Made by a program: the position numbers and the translations under genes
Shown here: positions 1 to 8,715 of the stretch, piece after piece
Numbering within the stretch: the first letter of the stretch is position 1
Layout of the letters: every line of letters begins with the position of its first letter
Source: Marivivens aquimaris
GTDB taxonomy: Bacteria; Pseudomonadota; Alphaproteobacteria; Rhodobacterales; Rhodobacteraceae
Reading direction: 5' to 3'
Assembly (NCBI RefSeq): GCF_015220045.1
Contig: NZ_JADBGB010000001.1
Location: 2,075,001 to 2,139,000 of the forward strand
DNA: 64,000 nt
Notes under the pieces: generated by a model
Told to the model about the DNA's origin: nothing
Database searches by the model: none
The model's input: the letters and a program-made list of their open reading frames with translations, nothing else

Positions 1-1094
1 GCGCGGATTTCAGCCATCGTCTCCTGACGACCGGCCGAGAGTTCTTCGAGGATCTTTAGCAGCTGCACGTCGATCGAACGCAGGCGCATACGGCTTTCGG
101 CGTCGATGCCGTCGACACCGCTTTCACGCAGGCGCTCGACAAGGCGCTGCTGGGCTTCGGCGGAGGCGGTCAGCGCCGGACGCGGATCGTCCTGCTCCAG
201 TCGCTGTGCCAGCATGGTCAGCGCGCCGGTGAGGTTCGCGATCTGCACGTCGGTGTGCGCGCGGCGCTCTTCGGCGCGGTGGAACAGATCGGCAAGCTGG
301 TCGATCTGGTCAGCCATCTGATCAAGAACACCGCCATATTCCGTGCCTTCACTGCCGGTTGCCTCATCGCCCGAGGCAAAGCCGAGACGGGTGATCGACG
401 ACAGCCACTCTTCAAGCTCACGGTAGAAACGGTTCTGACCGTGACCAGCAAAAAGCTCCAGAAGACCAACGATCAGCGAACCTGCGAGGCCGAGCAGCGA
501 TGACGAGAACGCCGTTCCCATACCGCCAAGCTGGGATTCGAGCCCCTGCTGGAGCTTGGTGAACACGTCAGACCCCGACTGGCCGTCAGCATTGAGGTTT
601 CGGATCGTATCAACGAGCGCGGGAAGCGTCGTCGCGAGGCCGTAGAACGTACCGAGCAGGCCAAGGAAAATCAGCGTGTTGCCGAGGTATTTGGTAATCT
701 CGCGATCTTCGTCGATACGCGACGCGACTGAGTCCAGAATAGAGCGTGTCGAGGAGTTTGACAGCTGCATCCGCGCACCGCGCGAACGGAGAAGCGTGGC
801 CAGCGGCGCAAGCAGTGCAGGCGCTTGGCGGGTCTGCTGTTCACGGACGAAACGCTTGATCCACTCCACACTGTTCATCAACTGGAACACCTGCGCAAAG
901 CAGGAGAACAGGCCAATGACGAACACCAGCCCGATCAGCGTGTTGAGATACGGATTGGACAGGAACAAGAATTCTACCGTTCCAAACGCCACATATCCCC
1001 CCGCCCCGATAAGGGCCAAGGCGATAAGCATAGAAATGATCTGGCGAAGCGGCTGCGAAAAATACGGCTCGGCCTCAGGTTCCCTGATGTCCAT
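1..1094 (-). CDS. MotA/TolQ/ExbB proton-channel family protein (C-terminus cut by window edge)
   Basis: This inner-membrane protein resembles the channel subunits that couple proton flow to work in the envelope (ExbB, TolQ, MotA). The reading frame stays open from an ATG at 1094 to the window edge, giving about 364 residues. Hydrophobic segments lie near residues 19-38, 50-71, 137-159 and 194-216, and the last two carry the glycine-rich pattern of this family. The rest is a charged, probably coiled, cytoplasmic region. GAGGAA lies about 10 bases before the ATG. The partner gene (ExbD/MotB-like or peptidoglycan-binding) would lie outside the window. The family call is fairly secure; the exact role is not. 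Confidence 0.8.
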   Translation of the reverse strand, partial: MDIREPEAEPYFSQPLRQIISMLIALALIGAGGYVAFGTVEFLFLSNPYLNTLIGLVFVIGLFSCFAQVFQLMNSVEWIKRFVREQQTRQAPALLAPLATLLRSRGARMQLSNSSTRSILDSVASRIDEDREITKYLGNTLIFLGLLGTFYGLATTLPALVDTIRNLNADGQSGSDVFTKLQQGLESQLGGMGTAFSSSLLGLAGSLIVGLLELFAGHGQNRFYRELEEWLSSITRLGFASGDEATGSEGTEYGGVLDQMADQIDQLADLFHRAEERRAHTDVQIANLTGALTMLAQRLEQDDPRPALTASAEAQQRLVERLRESGVDGIDAESRMRLRSIDVQLLKILEELSAGRQETMAEIR

Positions 1095-1160
1095 GTCGGA
1101 CAGGTTCCTCGTCTCTGTTTTGGGTCACCATAGGGGTCAACAACCCCGAACCCAAATAAT

Positions 1161-1703
1161 TTATACGGATTCACCTGTACGAATAGCTGCAACGCGGCGA
1201 ACAAGCCACGCCATATCGGGGTCAGCGATGCCCATCTTGTCCAGATGGGACGCGGTATTGTCCAGATATTCGTAGTTCGGACCACGCCCACCGACCGCAG
1301 ATGCGATCATCTGCGCCTGCGTTTCGAGGTCGAAGTCGACATACTGCGCGTGCGAGGCATCGATAACATAGGTCACCGCTTCGATTTCGCGCCCATCGTC
1401 GAGCGTGACAGGCAGCTTCACCTCAAGATAGGCGGCAGATATCAGTTCGCGCTCGCGCAGATAGGCAAGCACCTCGTCGGTGTCCTCCTCGGCCACACGC
1501 AGCACCATACCGGTGCAGCGTGCATCCTGTTGCGCGTCGAGCGCCAGTACCAAACCGGGATGTTCGACGGTACCGCGGTGGTGAATGGAGAGCATACAGA
1601 ACGAGCGATGCCACCCGTCGAGCCGCCCCTGGCGAGCCTCGACCGGTTCGAAACCCGGATTCCAGAGAAGAGATCCGTAACCAAATACCCATAGGGTCAT
1701 CAC
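1161..1703 (-). CDS. chaC: ChaC-like gamma-glutamylcyclotransferase
   Basis: This 180-residue protein matches ChaC enzymes, which cleave glutathione to 5-oxoproline and Cys-Gly in the cytoplasm. The N-terminus has the substrate-binding loop GYGSL (residues 8-12), followed by WNPGF. YLRERELI near residues 80-87 contains the glutamate expected to be catalytic in this family. The length is near the family norm but on the short side. It can start at either of two adjacent ATG codons (1703 or 1700). It is divergent from the DUF2125 gene and separated from the ExbB-like gene by 66 bases. Confidence 0.88.
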   Translation of the reverse strand: MMTLWVFGYGSLLWNPGFEPVEARQGRLDGWHRSFCMLSIHHRGTVEHPGLVLALDAQQDARCTGMVLRVAEEDTDEVLAYLRERELISAAYLEVKLPVTLDDGREIEAVTYVIDASHAQYVDFDLETQAQMIASAVGGRGPNYEYLDNTASHLDKMGIADPDMAWLVRRVAAIRTGESV

Positions 1704-1761
1704 TGTTCCTCCTGTTCGGGTGGGCTATAACGACGCAAGACGAAAACTTGAAGGGGCAGTC

Positions 1762-2712
1762 ATGGCACGCCACACGCGAAAGAAGATCGGACTGCCAATG
1801 GCATATGTCCTGTGGTGGGGGATCGGATCGGTCGTTCTCTACGCTGGTTTGGGCACGGCGTTCGACAAAAGTGATGACATCTCCGCCTCTGACCGCGCGA
1901 TCCGGTTTACGCCACTGCGCTGGACTGTCCGCGTCGATGACCTTGCCACTGCGGATGGCCTGACGTTCGACGCGCTTGATATCAGCATTCCCACGACGCC
2001 GCCCAACGGCCTGCGCCTGTCGACCAAAGCGCCAATCACAGTGGCGGACGAGTTGCAGACCATCGTCATCGAAGGCGACCGCGTCGAAGGCGACCTTAAG
2101 GTAAACTATTGGCCGTTCGGAGAGGTCGAAAAGGCGACCCTCGACATCGAAGACGCCACCGTCAGCGGTGCGGACGTTGCCATTGAAGCACTTCACATGA
2201 AGGCCGCGCAGTCGGAGGATGCCCACAACGGCTATACCCTGATGCTCGATGCGGCGAACATCGAACTGCCGCAGGATCTCGACCTTTTCGGGCAGATCAA
2301 CGGATCGCTGTCGAATGTCATCGAGTCCGCCCACTTTGAAGCGCTAGCGGGTCTGAAACGGCCGCTGCTGATCCAGTCGGCCGATCCCGTGATCGAGACT
2401 TTGGATATCGCGACTGCGACGATGAAGTGGGACGATATCGAACTGGCGTTTGACGGCAAATTGACCTTCGAGGACGGCTGCGACGCTCAAGGCCAGATCA
2501 ACCTTGCAGTCAAGGGCTGGCAAACGTTCTTCGATGTTGCGGTCGAGATGGAAATGATTGAACCGCAAGTCGCCCAGAGCTGGAAAATCGTCGGCGGCAA
2601 TCTGGCCGATAGCGAAGGCCGCATCGCCCTGCCCCTCACCCTTGCAGGTCAAACCATGCGTTTGGGGCCGTTCCCCCTCGGACCGTCGCCCCTCGCCTGT
2701 CAGCGGCAATAG
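1762..2712 (+). CDS. DUF2125 family membrane-anchored protein
   Basis: This 316-residue protein has one hydrophobic segment (residues about 10-27) followed by a long beta-rich region, and belongs to the alphaproteobacterial DUF2125 family, which has no established function. The frame is open from 1720, but the ATG at 1762 has AAGGGG six bases upstream and places the membrane anchor at the N-terminus, so I chose it. The topology suggests an inner-membrane anchor with a periplasmic domain. The 3' end overlaps the extensin-like gene on the other strand by 13 bases. Confidence 0.75.
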   Translation: MARHTRKKIGLPMAYVLWWGIGSVVLYAGLGTAFDKSDDISASDRAIRFTPLRWTVRVDDLATADGLTFDALDISIPTTPPNGLRLSTKAPITVADELQTIVIEGDRVEGDLKVNYWPFGEVEKATLDIEDATVSGADVAIEALHMKAAQSEDAHNGYTLMLDAANIELPQDLDLFGQINGSLSNVIESAHFEALAGLKRPLLIQSADPVIETLDIATATMKWDDIELAFDGKLTFEDGCDAQGQINLAVKGWQTFFDVAVEMEMIEPQVAQSWKIVGGNLADSEGRIALPLTLAGQTMRLGPFPLGPSPLACQRQ

Positions 2713-3536
2713 GCACTGTTGCGGTTCCGGGCCGTGTCAAAGTGGAAATGGTCGTGGTGGGCCGCATTCGCGTTCGGCCCCAGCACCGTCCCAAACGGTC
2801 CGCAAGCCGCCTGATGCATAGCGCGGAGTTGCCCGCCGTCAGACCGCGTGCCCCAGCCGTTTTCGACCGAGATCATGCTGCCATCATTGAGGCGCAGACC
2901 GCCCACGTCGATCGCGTGGCCGAGCGCATGCTCTGACAGGCGACGACCACTGGAATTTCCGATCTGGTTGCGACAGCTATAGTGCCCCATCACCCAGATT
3001 TCCTTGATGCCGCCGCCTTCACTACCGACTGCGGGGATAGCGCCACGCTCTAGCCATGTCTTGAACGCCGAGGCAGTGCGACAATCGACGGTTGGCTGTT
3101 CGGTGAACCCGATGCCGAGGATCGAACGGATGCGCACGGCCCCTTCAACGCCACAAGGACCGGGGCCGTTGATATCCGCGATCTCCTCACCTTGGATATC
3201 GAAATCGCCGCAGATGCTGCCACGGCGGCGCGCTTCGGCAGCGGCAATGCCAGCTAGAACGATATGCGGCGGCCGGGCCGAGGGACGCGCGGAGCGGGAA
3301 ACGGCAAACCGGCTGGAAGTCTCAGGCTCCATCGCGATACGTGCGGCGGTACTTTCAGGCGTGCTTGGCGCGGGCGCCAGTGCAGCAGGGCGCAACCTCG
3401 GACGCGCAACAGCGGTGCCGGACTCGCTGACCACGACTTCGGTCGGGCGCAAGCGGGGTTGGGACGTCGCGGAGGGCGCATTTGCCCATACCGCGCCGCC
3501 CCACAAGGTCAGCGCAAGCGCCAACCCCAGCTTCAT
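2700..3536 (-). CDS. Extensin-like domain protein, probable periplasmic peptidoglycan hydrolase
   Basis: The first 19 residues form a signal peptide ending VWA. A proline- and arginine-rich linker follows to about residue 100, then an extensin-like C-terminal domain (about 105-278). That domain carries EHALGHAIDVGG and HHDHFHFD, which resemble the zinc ligands of LAS-type D,D-peptidases; conserved cysteines suggest disulfides. The start ATG overlaps the tyrC stop by 4 bases (ATGA), so the two genes are probably translationally coupled. Linking a cell-wall enzyme to aromatic amino-acid genes is an accident of operon structure as far as the sequence shows. The enzymatic activity is inferred from the motifs. 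Confidence 0.8.
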   Translation of the reverse strand: MKLGLALALTLWGGAVWANAPSATSQPRLRPTEVVVSESGTAVARPRLRPAALAPAPSTPESTAARIAMEPETSSRFAVSRSARPSARPPHIVLAGIAAAEARRRGSICGDFDIQGEEIADINGPGPCGVEGAVRIRSILGIGFTEQPTVDCRTASAFKTWLERGAIPAVGSEGGGIKEIWVMGHYSCRNQIGNSSGRRLSEHALGHAIDVGGLRLNDGSMISVENGWGTRSDGGQLRAMHQAACGPFGTVLGPNANAAHHDHFHFDTARNRNSAYCR

Positions 3537-4456
3537 TCCTTCGCAGCCTTCGTACGGCCGAAGTCCGGCGCGTCGGTATCCTGACCAGCTTCAAGAATGC
3601 CCCGACGGATCGCGCGGGTATGGGTAAAGTAGTCGAACAGCGTATCGCCATCGCCCGTACGGATCGCACGCTGAAGAGCGAAGAGCTCTTCGGTGAAACG
3701 CCCGAGGATTTCCAGCGTCGCTTCCTTGTTCGTCAGGAACACGTCGCGCCACATGGTCGGATCGGACGCCGCGATACGTGTGAAGTCACGGAAACCGGCG
3801 GCGGAGAATTTGATGACCTCACGCTCCGTCACGCGGCGAAGGTCATCGGCCACGCCCACCATCGTGTAAGCGATGAGGTGCGGCGTGTGAGACACCACAG
3901 CACAAACGAGGTCGTGACGCTCGGGCTCCATAAACTCGATATCCGCACCGATCGCGCGCCAGAACGCGGCGAGTTTGTCGACCTGAGCCTGATCGGCATC
4001 GGCAGGCGGCACAATCAGGCACCAGCGGTTGTCGAATAGCGTTGCAAAACCAGCGCGCGGACCGGAGTGTTCGGTACCCGCCATCGGGTGGCTGCCGATA
4101 AAGTGCGCGTGCTCAGGCATATGCGGCATCACGGCGTCGAACACCGATTGCTTGACCGAGCCGACGTCACTTACGACGGCACCCTCTTTAAGGTGCGGCG
4201 CAATCGCCTCCATCACCGCGCCCATTGCACCGACCGGAACGGCGAGCACGACGAGATCGGCGTCTTTGACGGCTTCCTCGGCGCTGTCGACGACTCGATC
4301 CACGAGGTTGATTTCGCGCGCGATGTCACGGGTTTCCTGCGAACGAGCGTACCCTACGATTTCCTCAGCCAGCTTGCCCCGACGAATGGCCAGCGACATA
4401 GAGCCGGCAATCAGGCCCAGACCGATGAGCGCGACGCGTTTGTAGATCACAGTCAT
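3533..4456 (-). CDS. tyrC: Prephenate/arogenate dehydrogenase (tyrosine biosynthesis)
   Basis: This 307-residue enzyme of the TyrA family oxidatively decarboxylates prephenate or arogenate in tyrosine synthesis. GLGLIAGSM near residue 11 is the dinucleotide-binding loop, and SHPMAGTEHSG is the family's substrate-site signature. The frame is open further upstream, but the ATG at 4456 shares one base with the hisC stop (TGATG), the expected coupling. The upstream HisC-type aminotransferase probably supplies or uses the same aromatic intermediates. Whether prephenate or arogenate is preferred cannot be told from the sequence. Confidence 0.9.
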   Translation of the reverse strand: MTVIYKRVALIGLGLIAGSMSLAIRRGKLAEEIVGYARSQETRDIAREINLVDRVVDSAEEAVKDADLVVLAVPVGAMGAVMEAIAPHLKEGAVVSDVGSVKQSVFDAVMPHMPEHAHFIGSHPMAGTEHSGPRAGFATLFDNRWCLIVPPADADQAQVDKLAAFWRAIGADIEFMEPERHDLVCAVVSHTPHLIAYTMVGVADDLRRVTEREVIKFSAAGFRDFTRIAASDPTMWRDVFLTNKEATLEILGRFTEELFALQRAIRTGDGDTLFDYFTHTRAIRRGILEAGQDTDAPDFGRTKAAKE

Positions 4457-5541
4457 CAGCGGATGCCTTTGAACGTTGCGATCACGTGGATGACGCGGCG
4501 GCAAGCGGCCTCGTCACCGACTGTGATACGAAGACAGTTCGGCAGTTTGTAGCTGCCAACTGGGCGCACAATGATGCCGTCGGCCTTGAGCGCGGCATTG
4601 CAAGCCGCAGCCTCGTCAGGGTTCGAAAAACGCGCCAGAACGAAATTGGCGTAGCTTTCGTCACAGCCGACACCCATCTGCACCAGCGCATTGCGTAGCC
4701 AGTCGCGCCAGCGGGCATTCTCACGAACGCAGCGTTCGGCAAAGTCGGTATCGCGCACCGCAGCCGCAGCCACGGTCATCTGGGTTTCCGACAGGTTGAA
4801 CGGCTGACGCACGCGGTTCAGCACATCGACGACTTCACGTTGCGCATAACCCCAACCGATCCGCATCCCGCCAAGGCCGTGCAGCTTGGAGAACGTGCGG
4901 GTCATCACGACGTTCGCGAATTCGTCCACAATGGCTTTGCCGCCGTCATAGCCATCGGCAAACTCAGCATATGCGCTGTCGATCACAAGGATCACATTGC
5001 GCGGCAGCCCCTTGGCAAGACGGTAAAGCTCGTCCTCACCGATCATGGTGCCGGTCGGGTTCGCGGGGTTTGCGATAAACACAACGCGGGTTTTGGGCGT
5101 GACAGCCGACAGGATCGAATCCACGTCTACGACGCGGGTCTTTTCCTTCACCTCGACCGGAGTTGCGCCAACCATACGGGCGAGAATCGGGTACATCGAA
5201 AACCCGTGCTCGGTCACAATGACCTCGTACCCGACACCGGCGTAGCTGTGCACGATGAATTGCAGCACTTCGTCCGAGCCGACGCCGCAGATGATGCGGC
5301 CTGCGTCGAGACCGTGGATCTCGGCAATCGCTTCGCGCAGGGGCGCGTGGTCGGTGTTGGGATAGCGATGGAGGTTCACAGCCGAACGCAGATAGGCTTC
5401 CTTGGCTTTGTCACTGAAACCATAGGGGTTTTCGTTCGCCGAGAGTTTCAGAACCTCGGTTTTGCCTTCGACCTTGGATTCGCCGCTCACGTAGAGTGCG
5501 ATATCCATAATGCCGGGCTGTGGCTGTGGCTTGGTGGTCAT
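4456..5541 (-). CDS. hisC: HisC-type histidinol-phosphate/aromatic aminotransferase
   Basis: This is a 361-residue fold-type I PLP aminotransferase. Visible landmarks are the NPxNPTGT loop (residues 159-165), DSAYAEF (188-194) and the PLP lysine in [10 protein letters not shown] (K219). Family members make histidinol phosphate or transaminate aromatic 2-oxo acids. Because it is coupled to tyrC by a TGATG overlap and no other his gene is nearby, an aromatic or dual role is likely; that is inference from context. GGAGG lies about 8 bases before the start. Confidence 0.88.
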   Translation of the reverse strand: MTTKPQPQPGIMDIALYVSGESKVEGKTEVLKLSANENPYGFSDKAKEAYLRSAVNLHRYPNTDHAPLREAIAEIHGLDAGRIICGVGSDEVLQFIVHSYAGVGYEVIVTEHGFSMYPILARMVGATPVEVKEKTRVVDVDSILSAVTPKTRVVFIANPANPTGTMIGEDELYRLAKGLPRNVILVIDSAYAEFADGYDGGKAIVDEFANVVMTRTFSKLHGLGGMRIGWGYAQREVVDVLNRVRQPFNLSETQMTVAAAAVRDTDFAERCVRENARWRDWLRNALVQMGVGCDESYANFVLARFSNPDEAAACNAALKADGIIVRPVGSYKLPNCLRITVGDEAACRRVIHVIATFKGIR

Positions 5542-5562
5542 CTCTGCCCCTCCGAATAACAG

Positions 5563-5664
5563 TCACTCCATAACGGGGCGCACCTGTCCTTTCCAGAGAA
5601 GATCATTGATGCGCTGCCCGTTTTCAGGCGGCAGCGTGACATGAAGCGCGCTATGGTGGGCCAT
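5563..5664 (-). CDS. Possible 33-codon ORF upstream of hisC
   Basis: A 33-codon frame runs from an ATG whose bases overlap the start codon of ada on the other strand, and stops 21 bases before hisC. The peptide begins MAHHSALHVTLPPENG and ends GQVRPVME; the composition looks protein-like and hydrophilic. No convincing Shine-Dalgarno sequence precedes it. It could be a real small protein, the remnant C-terminus of a lost gene upstream of hisC, or chance. I do not recognise it. Confidence 0.25.
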   Translation of the reverse strand: MAHHSALHVTLPPENGQRINDLLWKGQVRPVME

Positions 5665-6712
5665 GCTGTTCAAATTGCCAGATTTCGACACCCTCTATGA
5701 CGCGCTTTTACGCCGCGATGCCCGCTTCGACGGACAGGCGTATGTGGGCGTGGCGTCCACCGGCATATTCTGCCGCCTGACCTGCCCTGCCCGCAAACCA
5801 TTGCGGTCGAATTGTCAGTTTTTCGCGACCCCGCAAGAGTGTTTCGACGCTGGCTTCCGCCCCTGCAAGCGATGCCATCCGGTAAAGCCCGCGGCGGAGA
5901 CCGATCCAGTGATTGGAGCGCTGATGGCTGCGCTCGATGCAGAGCCGGACCGCCGCTGGTCGGAGGATGACGTGGTCGCTATGGGCTTTGACAGCTCCAC
6001 CGTCCGGCGAACCTTCCGGCGGCAATACGGCATGACATTCCTGCAAATGGCGCGCGCAAGGCGGCTGCGTGACAGCTACCGCGCTTTGGCGAAAGGACAC
6101 AAGGTGATCGACGCACAACTCGAAGCGGGCTTCGACTCGCCCTCAGCTTTTCGGTCGGCTTTTGTGGCGATGCTGGGCGTAGCCCCGTCCGAGATGAAAT
6201 CGGACAGCAGGCTAAAGGCGGATTTCTTCGAAACACCGCTCGGCCCCATGATCGCGCTGGCGGACGACAATGCCCTTCGGAAGCTGGAATTCCCCGAACG
6301 CAAAGGGCTGGCCGAACAACTGCGCAAGATCCACAAGGCAGAGGGCGCGCTTGGCTTCGGACGAACGGCGATCCACGATCAGACCGAAGACCAGCTACGC
6401 CAGTTTTTTGCGGGCGAGCTGGAGCAATTCACCGTCCCGCTCGCCTCCGACTACGGCACCGCGTTCCAGCAACAAATCTGGGCCGCCCTCCGCGCAATCC
6501 CTGCCGGAGAAACCCGCAGTTATGGCGAGCTTGCCGCTGACATCGGGCGCCCGACTGCCACGCGCGCTGTGGCGAATGCCAACGCCCAGAACCAGATCGC
6601 TCTCATCATCCCTTGCCACCGCGTCATCGGTGCGGACGGCACCCTGACTGGCTACGCGGGCGGGCTGTGGCGGAAACAGAAGCTGATCGAGATCGAGCGG
6701 CAATTTCGCTGA
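5663..6712 (+). CDS. ada: Bifunctional Ada: methylphosphotriester sensor/regulator and O6-methylguanine-DNA methyltransferase
   Basis: This 349-residue protein has the full Ada layout. The N-terminal zinc site uses C37, C41, C68 and C71, with C37 in the position that accepts methyl groups from phosphotriesters. An AraC-type helix-turn-helix follows (about 85-175), then a methyltransferase domain with the PCHR active site (C318). It repairs alkylated DNA and, once methylated, activates the adaptive response. It stands alone, divergent from hisC, and shares a terminator with rpsD. No alkB or alkA is adjacent. Confidence 0.93.
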   Translation: MLFKLPDFDTLYDALLRRDARFDGQAYVGVASTGIFCRLTCPARKPLRSNCQFFATPQECFDAGFRPCKRCHPVKPAAETDPVIGALMAALDAEPDRRWSEDDVVAMGFDSSTVRRTFRRQYGMTFLQMARARRLRDSYRALAKGHKVIDAQLEAGFDSPSAFRSAFVAMLGVAPSEMKSDSRLKADFFETPLGPMIALADDNALRKLEFPERKGLAEQLRKIHKAEGALGFGRTAIHDQTEDQLRQFFAGELEQFTVPLASDYGTAFQQQIWAALRAIPAGETRSYGELAADIGRPTATRAVANANAQNQIALIIPCHRVIGADGTLTGYAGGLWRKQKLIEIERQFR

Positions 6713-6723
6713 CCCCCGAAAGC

Positions 6724-6752
6724 AAAAAGGCCGCCCAGTGGGCGGCCTTTCC
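6724..6752. terminator. Bidirectional rho-independent terminator between ada and rpsD
   Basis: An 11-base inverted repeat (AAAGGCCGCCC, three-base loop, GGGCGGCCTTT) lies between the convergent genes. A and T runs on both sides let it act on either strand. Confidence 0.85.
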
Positions 6753-6772
6753 GTAATGCGGCGAAGAACAGA

Positions 6773-7393
6773 TTAGTTCTTCGCGTAGAATTCGACGACC
6801 AGGTTCGGTTCCATCAGAACCGGGTACGGAACGTCCGACAGACCCGGAGCGCGAACGAAAGTCGCGGTCATCTTCGAGTGGTCTACGTCGAGGTAGTCCG
6901 GAACGTCGCGCTCGGGCAGCTGAGCTGCTTCGAGAACGAGAGCCATCTGCTTCGACTTCTGACGAACTTCGATGACGTCGCCTTCTTTGACGCGGTACGA
7001 CGGGATGTTAACTTTCTTGCCGTTAACAGTGACGTGGCCGTGGTTTACGAACTGGCGAGCAGCGAAAACGGTCGGAACGAACTTGGCGCGGTAAACGACA
7101 GCGTCCAGACGGCGCTCGAGCAGACCGATCAGGTTTTCACCGGTGTCGCCCTTAACGCGTTCTGCTTCCGCATAGATGCGGCGGAACTGCTTCTCGGTCA
7201 GGTCGCCGTAGTAGCCCTTCAGCTTCTGCTTGGCGCGGAGCTGCAGACCGAAGTCCGAGATCTTGGCCTTGCGACGCTGGCCGTGCTGGCCGGGGCCGTA
7301 TTCACGACGGTTAACCGGGGACTTCGGGCGTCCCCAGATGTTTTCGCCCATGCGGCGGTCAATTTTGTACTTGGCAGACGTGCGTTTGGTCAC
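6773..7393 (-). CDS. rpsD: 30S ribosomal protein S4
   Basis: This 206-residue protein is ribosomal protein S4, a primary 16S rRNA-binding protein that nucleates small-subunit assembly. The N-terminal region has [14 protein letters not shown], and the S4 RNA-binding domain lies around residues 95-160. The start codon is GTG with AAGGAG about 7 bases upstream. It is monocistronic here, as in many alphaproteobacteria, rather than within the alpha operon. Confidence 0.97.
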   Translation of the reverse strand: MTKRTSAKYKIDRRMGENIWGRPKSPVNRREYGPGQHGQRRKAKISDFGLQLRAKQKLKGYYGDLTEKQFRRIYAEAERVKGDTGENLIGLLERRLDAVVYRAKFVPTVFAARQFVNHGHVTVNGKKVNIPSYRVKEGDVIEVRQKSKQMALVLEAAQLPERDVPDYLDVDHSKMTATFVRAPGLSDVPYPVLMEPNLVVEFYAKN

Positions 7394-7518
7394 GGCTGAT
7401 CTCCTTCATTAGGTTTCGAAGGGCGTTGTCCTCTGGCCGAAGCCTGACAGGCGTCCCCTTGCGGGGGCCACCAACACCAATGAAACGCGGCTTATAGAGA
7501 GAGCTGCGGAGGAGTCAA
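7394..7518 (-). promoter_or_regulatory. rpsD promoter and structured leader
   Basis: On the minus strand TTGACT (7518-7513) and TATAAG (7496-7491) are separated by 16 bases, a near-consensus housekeeping promoter. The roughly 95-base leader that follows contains hairpin-forming pieces (CCCC-gcaa-GGGG type around 7455-7468 and GCCTG/CAGGC beside it). S4 often represses its own mRNA, so an autoregulatory leader is possible but is not shown here. Confidence 0.7.
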
Positions 7519-7531
7519 CAGCCTTTCGGCG

Positions 7532-8593
7532 TTAGAAGTCCTGACGCAAGACGGCGGTTTCATAACCCGACAGAACACGGCGCGCAAAGGCCCCGTAAGC
7601 CATCGGATCGCAGCCCGCTTCGGGAATGCGAGTCATGAGCCGCATACGGTCGTGTTCGTCCAGATATGACAGTGCCGCGCTGGCCGGATGGAAGCTTTCG
7701 GTCTCCACCCCATTGGCAAAGACAATCTCGTGTCCGGGCAGCAGAAGGTGAATGTAGGTCACTTCGCGAACGGCGCGGTCTACATAAACGCTGGAGTCGT
7801 TCACAAGGTCTCGCGCTGCCACCAGCACTTCATCACAATTAAACAATGCGCGGGCACGTGCGCCCTTCAGCACCATGCGGTGATCGGGCGACACGAGGAT
7901 ACCGTCGTCCGGCACACCTTCGTCCAGCGCACCGCGGCGCATACGGATCGGGGCGAGGTGAGGCATCGCAAAGAGGCGCGCCCCCGTCATCCGGCGCTGG
8001 CCGATCCAGAGGATCTCGCGGCAACCGTTGTCCTTGGTCTGAATGCGGTCACCTTCGCGCAGGCTTTCGACAAGGCGCGGGCCGAATTCGGTCTGGATCA
8101 TTGTTCCGGGAGTAAAGCAGATCACACCGCCCGGATTCGCGTTCGCACGCGCCACGCGGCCCATGTCGATGTTATGAGCGACGATCCACATCTCGGTATC
8201 ACGCGGAGGAATCTCTCCGATAAAGACGAGCAGCGGTTTACGCCCCTGCCCTGCTTCGATCAGCGTGATATTCCACGTCGATCGGCCATCGGTGACGTTA
8301 AAGCTCTTCTCGGCCAACGGCGGCGCATCGGCCACTCCGTCCGCGAACGAGGTATTCTTATCGACAGCATTAAGGAGACGGCGGACGGTGTGCGCCGCCC
8401 GCTTACGCATTTCGACCATTCCGGTCGCAGTCCCGAGGGGCAGGATTTCCGAAGGCCCGTCTACGCGGACTGCTTCGCCTGTCCAGATCCAGCTAGCGCC
8501 GACGCGCAAGACGTCGAGCGGAGCGGACCACTCCCCATCAAGTTCCGTTTGCGACCAGGAAATGACGAACGTGCCATGAAAGCCCGTTTTCAT
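7532..8593 (-). CDS. Hint (hedgehog/intein) domain protein
   Basis: This 353-residue protein has an N-terminal domain of about 150 residues with several tryptophans and no clear match, then a Hint domain starting at GGVICFTPGT (C159), the position of the self-splicing nucleophile. HEIVFANGVETESFHP near residues 285-300 is the C-terminal Hint signature. Such proteins are common and often multicopy in Rhodobacterales; their substrate and purpose are unknown. No signal peptide and no RTX repeats are visible. The 122 bases upstream hold no gene. Confidence 0.8.
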   Translation of the reverse strand: MKTGFHGTFVISWSQTELDGEWSAPLDVLRVGASWIWTGEAVRVDGPSEILPLGTATGMVEMRKRAAHTVRRLLNAVDKNTSFADGVADAPPLAEKSFNVTDGRSTWNITLIEAGQGRKPLLVFIGEIPPRDTEMWIVAHNIDMGRVARANANPGGVICFTPGTMIQTEFGPRLVESLREGDRIQTKDNGCREILWIGQRRMTGARLFAMPHLAPIRMRRGALDEGVPDDGILVSPDHRMVLKGARARALFNCDEVLVAARDLVNDSSVYVDRAVREVTYIHLLLPGHEIVFANGVETESFHPASAALSYLDEHDRMRLMTRIPEAGCDPMAYGAFARRVLSGYETAVLRQDF

Positions 8594-8715
8594 CTTCTGC
8601 TCTTCTCTGTGCCTCAGTCAGTTCCGGATCTTAATCGTCCGAGTTGTGAAGCTCACCGTAACGTCAACACAGAGTTCAAATCAAGTTGAGAGAACAGACT
8701 TTCCCAATATTTCAA

